A DNA stretch of 6,391 nt from Chloroflexia bacterium (lineage in GTDB: Bacteria; Chloroflexota; Chloroflexia; Thermomicrobiales; UBA6265): contig JACCUV010000098.1 in NCBI GenBank assembly GCA_013698495.1, forward strand, positions 1 through 6,391, in the 5' to 3' direction. Shown here one piece after another: positions 1 to 5,448 of this stretch; the stretch's first letter is position 1, and the number at the start of each line of letters is the position of its first letter. The notes under the pieces were generated by a model, which was not told the origin of the DNA, did not search any database, and saw nothing but the letters and a program-made list of their open reading frames with translations. A program made the position numbers and the translations under genes.

Positions 1-1
1 G

Positions 2-1207
2 CAAGATGGCGTGGAAGTAACCTGGTCGTCCTGGGGAAACACCGGCGAAGTGGCCAACCTTCAGACCTTCACCGACGACTACAACGCGTCGCAATCCGAG
101 GTCGTGGCCAACTACATTCCGGTACCGACCGATGGCTACGATACCAAGCTCCTCACCCAATTGAATGGTGGCACGGCGCCAGACCTGTTTTACGCGGGTG
201 ACGGCCAAGTGTCGACACTGGTCAAGAACAACGTGGTGGCCGATCTCACGGAGCTGCTCTCCAGCGATGCGAGCAAGTCGCGACCAGAGCAATTCGCCGG
301 CGACTTATGGGGTCCCGTCCGCACCACCGATGAGCGTTTGTTTGGGGTGCCAGTTGACTGCAATCCGCTCGTGCTTTGGTACAACAAGACCCTGCTTCAG
401 GAAGCGGGAATTACCGAAATGCCTGCCGATACCTACGAGGCAGGCAACTGGAACTGGGAAACGTTCCAGTCGATTCTGGACGCGGTGACGGAGTCCGGGA
501 AACGTGGCCTGGTCCTCGATGGCTGGTGGGCGCTCCGCTACAGTTGGGTCACAAATAATGGCGGCGCGATCTACGCGGACGGCCAGTTCGTGGCGCATGA
601 AGATCCGAAGTCGCTGGAAGCCTTCCAGTGGCTGGCGGACAACATTGCGTCCGAAAATATTGCTTTCGCCGGTAGCCTGCCCGAAGGCCAGGGCGGTGAC
701 GCGATGTTCATGTCCGGTCAGTTGGGATTCGTTTCACTGGGTCGGTGGGGCCTCCCGCTTTTCCGTCAAAACGAGAACCTCGATTCCGATATCGTCCCTT
801 ACCCGACGAATACCGGAAACAAGATCGAACCATCTGGCGTGGCGGTTGCCTACTGGATGATGAACGCGACAACCGAGAACCCGGATGAGGCATTCGCTTT
901 CTACACGCACTTCGTCTCGCCGGAAGGCCAGGAAGGACGGCTCGACACTGGCGGCAACGCCGTGCCCTCGATCGAAGGCGTCGAAGAAGTCGTGATCGCC
1001 GACGACCAGCCGGAGCACCGCCAATATTTCCTCGACGCCAGGGACGTTGGATACGGCCCATTGGCCGAGGAAGCCGGCACTCCCGGTCTCTCGACCGAGA
1101 TCGACGACCTCTTCTCGGACCTCTGGCTGGACGGTGGTGACGTGCAGGAAGCCTTGAACACAATCGCCGAAACGGCGAACACGATGATCGCCGAGAACGC
1201 CGGTTAG
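2..1207 (+). CDS. Sugar ABC transporter substrate-binding protein (family 1), 5' partial
   Basis: Extracellular solute-binding protein that would deliver a carbohydrate to the two permeases encoded directly downstream. The reading frame is open to the left edge (codons before the GTG at 11 read Q-D-G), so the true start and the expected lipoprotein or Sec signal lie outside; about 401 residues are visible. Seen in the sequence: an N-terminal strand V-E-V-T-W-S-S-W; the GGTAPDLF motif (visible residues 56-63), typical of MalE/UgpB-like proteins; LFGVPVDCNPLVLWYNKTLL (from about 113), the hinge-region signature; a W-N-W-E-T-F segment; W175-W176, candidate sugar-stacking residues; and AMFMSGQLGF (about 234-243), where family members have a similar segment. 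The C-terminus ends in a helix common to the family. Family assignment is firm; the ligand cannot be told from sequence. Acid-sugar or oligosaccharide uptake is inferred only from the enolase-like enzyme downstream. Confidence 0.93.
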   Translation, partial: QDGVEVTWSSWGNTGEVANLQTFTDDYNASQSEVVANYIPVPTDGYDTKLLTQLNGGTAPDLFYAGDGQVSTLVKNNVVADLTELLSSDASKSRPEQFAGDLWGPVRTTDERLFGVPVDCNPLVLWYNKTLLQEAGITEMPADTYEAGNWNWETFQSILDAVTESGKRGLVLDGWWALRYSWVTNNGGAIYADGQFVAHEDPKSLEAFQWLADNIASENIAFAGSLPEGQGGDAMFMSGQLGFVSLGRWGLPLFRQNENLDSDIVPYPTNTGNKIEPSGVAVAYWMMNATTENPDEAFAFYTHFVSPEGQEGRLDTGGNAVPSIEGVEEVVIADDQPEHRQYFLDARDVGYGPLAEEAGTPGLSTEIDDLFSDLWLDGGDVQEALNTIAETANTMIAENAG

Positions 1208-1245
1208 CCGCCAAATCGGCAGCGGTGTTCACATGTTCGATTGCC

Positions 1246-1268
1246 GGGGGAGACGGCTCGTCTCCCCC
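1246..1268 (+). promoter_or_regulatory. Strong intercistronic hairpin between binding protein and permease 1
   Basis: Perfect 10-bp inverted repeat: left arm GGGGGAGACG (1246-1255), three-base loop GCT, right arm CGTCTCCCCC (1259-1268). It lies 38 bases after the binding-protein stop and 14 bases before the ATG chosen for permease 1. Only two T follow the stem before GGGG, so it is not a canonical intrinsic terminator. In maltose-type operons, a stem-loop between binding protein and permease genes protects the upstream mRNA or partly attenuates transcription, giving excess binding protein. That role is inferred here from position and stem strength. Confidence 0.75.
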
Positions 1269-1282
1269 TTGGGGTCAATGCG

Positions 1283-2233
1283 ATGGTCATCCCGGTCGTC
1301 CAGCCAAACATTGGTGAGTTAGTTGAACGCAAAACGAAATCTGGCCTGCTGAGCTCTCGACGCCAGCGGAGCGATGTCCTTTGGGGCATGTTCTTCATCG
1401 CTCCCCAGGTACTTGGTCTCCTCGCGTTTTCCCTCATCCCCGTCGTCTATGCGTTCATCCTGAGCGTGATGCAATGGGACGGGCTGGGCACGCGCGAGTT
1501 CGTTGGCCTGGAAAACTTCCGGGAACAGTTCGCTGAGTCCGACTTTCGGGAAGCGCTGATCCACACGGTGATCTACACCGTGATTGCGGTTCCCGGCGGC
1601 GTAACGCTGTCGCTGCTCATGGCGCTCGCGGTCAACCAGGTCAAGGGCAAGACGTTCTATCGCACGATCTTCTTCCTGCCCACAATCACCAGTTCAGTTG
1701 CTGTTTCGATGGTTTGGCTGTGGATGCTGAACGGCGACTTCGGCCTGATCAATGTTTTTTTGCGGGAGCAGTTTTCGCTCGATCCGCCTAATTGGCTGGT
1801 GAACACGACCTGGGTCATTCCGGCGGTCGCGCTCGTCGCGATCTGGGCCGGGCTTGGCTTCAACATGGTGATTTTCCTGGCCGGGCTCCAGGGCATTCCC
1901 GCTACCTACCTCGAAGCCGCCCAAATCGATGGGGCATCGAAGTGGCGCCAGTTCTGGAATATCACCCTGCCGCTGCTTTCGCCAACGACCTTTTTCGTCA
2001 CCATCATCTCCATCATCGGGTCGTTCCAGGTGTTCGACATGGTCTATGTGATGACCGGGGGTGGGCCCGGCAACGCCAGCACGACAATGGTGTTTCACAT
2101 CTACGAGCTTGCGTTCGTCAATTTCACTTTCGGACTGAGCGCCGCGGCGGCCGTCGTGCTCTTTGCAATCATTATGGTGGCCACGTTGTTCCAGTTCTGG
2201 GGGCAGCGCCGTTGGGTGAACTACGACATTTGA
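1283..2233 (+). CDS. Sugar ABC transporter permease, MalF/UgpA type
   Basis: Inner-membrane permease of the binding-protein-dependent transport family; it should pair with the second permease to form the translocation channel. From ATG 1283 it is 316 residues, normal for the family. Six hydrophobic segments are visible, at roughly residues 33-63, 93-117, 127-149, 177-201, 236-257 and 284-305. The cytoplasmic EAA loop reads EAAQIDGASKWRQFWNITLP (211-230), the site that contacts the ATPase. The segment around VYVMTGGGPGNAS and the end W-V-N-Y-D-I are also typical. Start choice: an in-frame TTG at 1241 would add 14 residues, but it has no Shine-Dalgarno and would translate through the perfect hairpin at 1246-1268. 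ATG 1283 has a weak GGGG at 1271-1274, eight bases upstream. An ATG at 1278 is out of frame. Substrate unknown. Confidence 0.93.
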   Translation: MVIPVVQPNIGELVERKTKSGLLSSRRQRSDVLWGMFFIAPQVLGLLAFSLIPVVYAFILSVMQWDGLGTREFVGLENFREQFAESDFREALIHTVIYTVIAVPGGVTLSLLMALAVNQVKGKTFYRTIFFLPTITSSVAVSMVWLWMLNGDFGLINVFLREQFSLDPPNWLVNTTWVIPAVALVAIWAGLGFNMVIFLAGLQGIPATYLEAAQIDGASKWRQFWNITLPLLSPTTFFVTIISIIGSFQVFDMVYVMTGGGPGNASTTMVFHIYELAFVNFTFGLSAAAAVVLFAIIMVATLFQFWGQRRWVNYDI

Positions 2234-2241
2234 GGCAACAG

Positions 2242-2258
2242 GTCCTCCCTCAGAGGAC
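2242..2258 (+). promoter_or_regulatory. Small hairpin between the two permease genes
   Basis: Inverted repeat GTCCTC (2242-2247) and GAGGAC (2253-2258) around a five-base loop CCTCA, nine bases after the stop of permease 1. No T-tract follows, so termination is unlikely. It may stabilise or separate mRNA segments. It is a second, weaker stem in the same operon, placed like the stem at 1246-1268. Confidence 0.45.
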
Positions 2259-2291
2259 AGGCGCAAGCCCTCAGCGAACAGGGTGCATCCT

Positions 2292-3176
2292 ATGGCCACC
2301 ACACCATCGTCAATTGACCAAAAGCCAACCAGTTCAACCGGGGGCGTTTGGATTCGAAAGCACCTGGGGGAAGGTTTCCTTCACCTGGTCCTGATCCTTG
2401 GCGCGGCAACGATGATTATTCCTTTCCTTTGGTTAGTCAGCACCTCGCTCAAGGACTATTCCCAGGTCTTCAACCTCCCGCCAAACTGGATCCCGGATCC
2501 GGTCATGTGGTCCAACTATCCGGATTCGTTCAATGCCCTCCCGTTCGCGCGGGCCTACTGGAACAGCTTCTATATCGCCGCGATCGTCGTCACGAGTCAA
2601 CTCCTGACCTGCTCAATGGCCGGGTACGCCTTCGCCCGCATCAACTTCCCGTTTCGCGAAACGATTTTCATCCTGTTCCTGGCCACGCTGATGATCCCTC
2701 ACCAGATCACGATCATCCCGACGTACCTCATCATGCGCGATCTCGGATGGCTCGATACGCACCTGGCGTTGATCGTCCCGCCTGCCCTGTTCAGCGCCTT
2801 CGGGGTGTTCCTGATGCGGCAATTCATTAAGAGCCTGCCTGAAGAGCTTGAGGAATCGGCGATCCTCGACGGCGCCAACCGCTGGCGAATCTACTGGCAA
2901 ATCATCGTCCCCTTGATCAAGGCCCCCTTGGCGGCGCTGGCGATCTTCAGTTTCCTTGCGCAATGGAACAACTTCTTCAATCCCAACATCTTCCTGAGCA
3001 CCCCTGAAAAGTTCACGATTCCGGTCTTGCTCAACCAGTTCCGTGGGCTTTACGTCACGGACTGGACCCTCCTGATGGCAGCCGCGACGATCGCCGTCAT
3101 TCCGCTGCTGGTTATCTACCTGATCGGTCAGCGGTACATCATCGAAGGTGTCGCGCTGACTGGACTCAAACGATAA
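2292..3176 (+). CDS. Sugar ABC transporter permease, MalG/UgpE type
   Basis: Second inner-membrane channel subunit, 294 residues from ATG 2292, the usual MalG-family size. Visible: a hydrophilic Ser/Thr-rich N-terminus; a first membrane segment at about 29-52 followed by S-L-K-D; further hydrophobic segments at about 92-115, 123-146, 157-175, 210-224 and 259-279; the EAA-loop equivalent EESAILDGANRWRIYWQIIV (187-206); and the family's C-terminal signature EGVALTGLKR (285-294). Start choice: an in-frame GTG lies at 2283, but its first G belongs to the AGGG (2280-2283) that acts as the Shine-Dalgarno eight bases before ATG 2292, so the ATG is preferred. The EAA position carries E-S-A rather than E-A-A, a mild variation. 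The gap to permease 1 is 58 bases, which implies co-transcription. No ATP-binding subunit is encoded in the window; the pair probably uses a shared ATPase encoded elsewhere, which is inference. Confidence 0.94.
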   Translation: MATTPSSIDQKPTSSTGGVWIRKHLGEGFLHLVLILGAATMIIPFLWLVSTSLKDYSQVFNLPPNWIPDPVMWSNYPDSFNALPFARAYWNSFYIAAIVVTSQLLTCSMAGYAFARINFPFRETIFILFLATLMIPHQITIIPTYLIMRDLGWLDTHLALIVPPALFSAFGVFLMRQFIKSLPEELEESAILDGANRWRIYWQIIVPLIKAPLAALAIFSFLAQWNNFFNPNIFLSTPEKFTIPVLLNQFRGLYVTDWTLLMAAATIAVIPLLVIYLIGQRYIIEGVALTGLKR

Positions 3177-3213
3177 ATGCGAGGTCAGAGTGAATCGAAC
3201 GAAAACAGTGTCG

Positions 3214-3227
3214 TTGCCGATTGGCAA
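3214..3227 (+). promoter_or_regulatory. Inverted repeat overlapping the regulator's ribosome binding site (candidate operator)
   Basis: Perfect inverted repeat TTGCC-GATT-GGCAA, with arms at 3214-3218 and 3223-3227. Its right arm shares two bases with the Shine-Dalgarno AAGGAGG (3226-3232) of the GntR-family gene. Short palindromes of this length are typical targets of FadR-subfamily dimers, so autoregulation is plausible. The same bases could also form a small RNA stem that limits access to the ribosome binding site. A site with the same outer pattern (TTGnC-N4-GnCAA) lies before the enolase gene. Confidence 0.45.
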
Positions 3228-3232
3228 GGAGG
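3226..3232 (+). promoter_or_regulatory. Shine-Dalgarno that fixes the regulator start at GTG 3237
   Basis: AAGGAGG, a full-length Shine-Dalgarno, is followed after four bases by an in-frame GTG at 3237. The alternative ATG at 3177, which abuts the permease stop (TAAATG), has no purine-rich site upstream and would add a 20-residue polar tail not expected in the family. This decides the start in favour of GTG 3237. Confidence 0.7.
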
Positions 3233-3236
3233 CAGC

Positions 3237-4016
3237 GTGGGCGCCACCCAAACGATCCGGTCCCGGGCTGGTCTGGCGGCAGTGCTCGCCAATCGGCTCT
3301 CGGGCGAGGAGTTCCGGGCAGGGGAATTGCTTCCTTCCGAACGCCAGTTGGCCGAAGAATATGGATTGAGCCGTTCGATGGTGCGGGAGGCGCTTCGCAT
3401 GCTGGCGGAACGTCGGCTGATCGAGATCGTGCCAGGTCGCGGTTCATTCGTCCGCGAGGCAACTGTCGCCGATGCCGTGGAGCGCCTGATAGAGATATTC
3501 GATCACAGCCGTGTGACTCCACGGTACCTCATCGAAGCGCGAGGAATGATCGAAACAACGGCCGCCGCGCTCGCCGCGGAACGGGCGAACAACGAAGAGA
3601 TCGAGGCGATCGACAGGGCTCGCAAGAATTGCAATATCGCCGAGTCGGTGGTGGAGCGGGTTCGATGGGATTTGACCTTCCACCTTGCGATCGTCCGGGC
3701 GGCCCGAAACCCGTTGATCGAACCCATGTTCCACTCTATCCAGCCCTACATTGTCGAACTCCTGTTCAGGAGCCTCACCGATGCAGCCGTCACCGAGCAA
3801 GGGCTGGCGTTTCACGAACGGATCGTCAATGCGATCGTCCGCCGCGATGCGAGCGCCGCCGCGCGTGAAATGGGCGATCACCTCACCCTCGGCATCACGC
3901 TCTTCGGTCCAGATATCGATCGGGATTTGAACCTGGTTGCCCAGGATGCGCTCAAGACCCTCGCCGGCGCGCGCGTCACCTTTGAGGACGTCTTGGGACT
4001 CTCCCGGGAGTCGTGA
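3237..4016 (+). CDS. GntR-family transcriptional regulator, FadR subfamily (FCD domain)
   Basis: One-component DNA-binding repressor or activator, 259 residues from GTG 3237, normal for FadR-type proteins. Residues 1-75 are the GntR winged helix: the L-P-S-E-R-Q-L-A-E segment (32-40), LSRSMVREALRMLAERRLIE (44-63) as recognition helix and following strand, then the wing V-P-G-R-G-S-F-V. Residues from about 85 form the helical FCD ligand domain. Its metal-binding set is complete: D145 and H149 (W-D-L-T-F-H), H193 (F-H-E-R-I-V-N-A-I) and H215 (G-D-H-L). In this family that site binds a divalent metal and usually a carboxylated small molecule, which fits control by a sugar acid or 2-keto-3-deoxy acid. 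The gene sits between transporter and enzyme genes, so local control is likely. Candidate operators lie at 3214-3227 and 4035-4048. An upstream ATG at 3177 would lengthen the protein by 20 residues and is disfavoured. Confidence 0.93.
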   Translation: MGATQTIRSRAGLAAVLANRLSGEEFRAGELLPSERQLAEEYGLSRSMVREALRMLAERRLIEIVPGRGSFVREATVADAVERLIEIFDHSRVTPRYLIEARGMIETTAAALAAERANNEEIEAIDRARKNCNIAESVVERVRWDLTFHLAIVRAARNPLIEPMFHSIQPYIVELLFRSLTDAAVTEQGLAFHERIVNAIVRRDASAAAREMGDHLTLGITLFGPDIDRDLNLVAQDALKTLAGARVTFEDVLGLSRES

Positions 4017-4034
4017 TCGCGCGCGTGAAAGTCG

Positions 4035-4048
4035 TTGTCCGCAGCCAA
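4035..4048 (+). promoter_or_regulatory. Second TTGnC-N4-GnCAA site before the enolase gene (candidate operator)
   Basis: TTGTC-CGCA-GCCAA is an imperfect inverted repeat whose outermost flanks also match (GTTG at 4034-4037, CAAC at 4046-4049). It shares the pattern TTGnC-N4-GnCAA with the perfect repeat at 3214-3227, matching it at 8 of 14 positions. It lies in the 109-base gap between regulator and enolase genes, about 77 bases before the enolase ATG. I see no convincing -35/-10 pair in this gap. A 5-bp stem, GCGAC (4059-4063) with GTCGC (4071-4075), is the only other structure noted. Confidence 0.3.
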
Positions 4049-4125
4049 CCGATCGGGCGCGACGATGGCAGTCGCCGCGTCAAATTCGTCCCACGCTTTC
4101 TACACGTGCAACAGGATGAACTGAA

Positions 4126-5448
4126 ATGAAGATCACAGGGGTAGAAACGATTCGTCTCGATGAGTTTCCAAACATACTCTTCACCCGGGTGTACACGGAC
4201 GAGGGGCTTGTTGGGCTGGGCGAGACGTTCTATGGCGCGCGAGCAGTTGAAAGCTACATCCATGAAACGGTTGCGCCATACCTGATAGGCAAGGATCCGC
4301 TGGAAATCGACCGCCATGTTCGAGGGCTTTGCGGATACGTTGGCTATAGCGGCAGTGGCGTTGAAATGCGTGGGAACTCGGCGATCGATATAGCGCTGTG
4401 GGACATCTTCGGCAAGGCCACGAACCAGCCTCTCTATCAGCTCCTCGGCGGCAAGTCGCGAGACAGTATTCGTATCTACAACACCTGCGCCGGCTATCGA
4501 TACGTGCGCAGTCAGCCCCGCCAGGCCGTCGAGAACTGGGGAATTGGCCCCGAGGTCAGTGAGGGACCATATGAGGACCTGGATGGATTTCTCTACCGCG
4601 CCGACGAACTCGCCATCAGCCTGCTGGAGCAAGGCATCACCGGAATGAAGATCTGGCCGTTCGATGTCTACGCCGAACAATCGAACGGGCACTACATTTC
4701 GTCGCCGGACCTCGACAAGGCGCTTGAACCGTTCCAGAAGATTCGCGACGCCGTGGGGACCGCGATGGAGATCATGGTCGAGTTCCATGCGATGTGGGAT
4801 TTTCCTATGGCGCGGAGAATCTGCTCCGAACTCGAGCAGTTCAATCCATTTTGGTTCGAGGATCCGGTCAAGGCGGACAACATCGATGTCCTCGCCGAAT
4901 TCGCGCGGTCAACGCGCGTGCCGGTGGCCGCCAGCGAAACGCTGGCGACCCGCTGGTCATTTCGCGCGGTCCTGGAGCGCCACGCCGCCGGTATCGCGAT
5001 GGTCGACCTCAGTTGGTGCGGTGGCATTTCCGAAGCGCGCAAGATTGCCAACCTGGCCGAGATTTATCAAAGACCCGTGATGTTTCACGATTGCACCGGT
5101 CCGGTCGTGCTGGCGGCCTCGACTCACCTGTCCGTTAACGCGCCCAACGCGCTCATCCAGGAAACCGTCCGCGCTTTCTACAGCGGCTGGTATGGGGAAC
5201 TCGTCACCTCGTTGCCCCGAATTGAACGCGGCGAAATCTTTCCCCCGGATGGCCCCGGCCACGGAATCGAACTTTTGCCGGAGTTGACATTGCGAACCGA
5301 CGCGCACGTCACGATGTCGGACGATCCCAGCCAGACGTGGGCGGTGATTGCGGACATCAAGTCGATGCCGCTGGAGGTAGTCCCCAAAGCTGCGGTGCGT
5401 GCTGGGAAAGATTTTGAAACCACCATGTTGGACAACGTGCAGTCATGA
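4126..5448 (+). CDS. Enolase-superfamily enzyme, sugar-acid dehydratase-like (mandelate racemase subgroup)
   Basis: Probable cytoplasmic dehydratase acting on an acid sugar by metal-assisted proton abstraction, 440 residues. Residues 1-125 are the capping domain (V-Y-T-D-E-G-L-V-G-L-G-E and A-I-D-I-A-L-W-D-I-F-G-K). The barrel follows. Catalytic residues by position: K175 in M-K-I-W; metal ligands E219 (V-E-F-H), E245 (W-F-E-D-P) and E271 (A-S-E-T); H221; the D294/H321 dyad (V-D-L-S-W-C-G-G and F-H-D-C-T-G-P); and E346 (Q-E-T). As I recall E. coli D-galactonate dehydratase (D183, H185, E209, E235, D258, H285, E310), the spacings are the same throughout. Two oddities are seen. The first ligand is Glu where Asp is usual, and the second-strand motif is K-x-W, not K-x-K. 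It is about 60 residues longer than that enzyme, through a segment at about 121-155 and a C-terminal tail after about 400. AGGA at 4113-4116 precedes the ATG by nine bases. The substrate is unproven. Confidence 0.9.
   Translation: MKITGVETIRLDEFPNILFTRVYTDEGLVGLGETFYGARAVESYIHETVAPYLIGKDPLEIDRHVRGLCGYVGYSGSGVEMRGNSAIDIALWDIFGKATNQPLYQLLGGKSRDSIRIYNTCAGYRYVRSQPRQAVENWGIGPEVSEGPYEDLDGFLYRADELAISLLEQGITGMKIWPFDVYAEQSNGHYISSPDLDKALEPFQKIRDAVGTAMEIMVEFHAMWDFPMARRICSELEQFNPFWFEDPVKADNIDVLAEFARSTRVPVAASETLATRWSFRAVLERHAAGIAMVDLSWCGGISEARKIANLAEIYQRPVMFHDCTGPVVLAASTHLSVNAPNALIQETVRAFYSGWYGELVTSLPRIERGEIFPPDGPGHGIELLPELTLRTDAHVTMSDDPSQTWAVIADIKSMPLEVVPKAAVRAGKDFETTMLDNVQS

Noticed and set aside
708..1232. 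Arg-rich minus-strand open frame opposite the binding-protein gene
   Set aside because: Its extreme Arg/Ser composition is typical of antisense translation of a GC-rich gene; no domain is seen.
1241..1282. In-frame TTG start that would lengthen permease 1 by 14 residues
   Set aside because: It has no Shine-Dalgarno, and the extension would encode through the perfect hairpin at 1246-1268; ATG 1283 gives a normal N-terminus.
3177..3236. ATG directly after the permease stop (TAAATG) as start of the regulator
   Set aside because: There is no ribosome binding site before it, whereas AAGGAGG lies just before in-frame GTG 3237; coupled reinitiation at 3177 remains possible but less likely.
3860..4030. 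Eleven-base direct repeat CGCGCGTGAAA at 3860-3870 and 4020-4030
   Set aside because: It is short and GC-rich, one copy is inside coding sequence, and there is no third copy; most likely chance.
4059..4075. Stem GCGAC/GTCGC before the enolase gene as a terminator
   Set aside because: It has only five base pairs with a seven-base loop and no T-tract.
3976..4788. Long open frame on the minus strand (270 codons) across the start of the enolase gene
   Set aside because: It is antisense to a clear enolase-superfamily gene with intact motifs; its translation shows no recognisable domain and is a GC-rich shadow frame.
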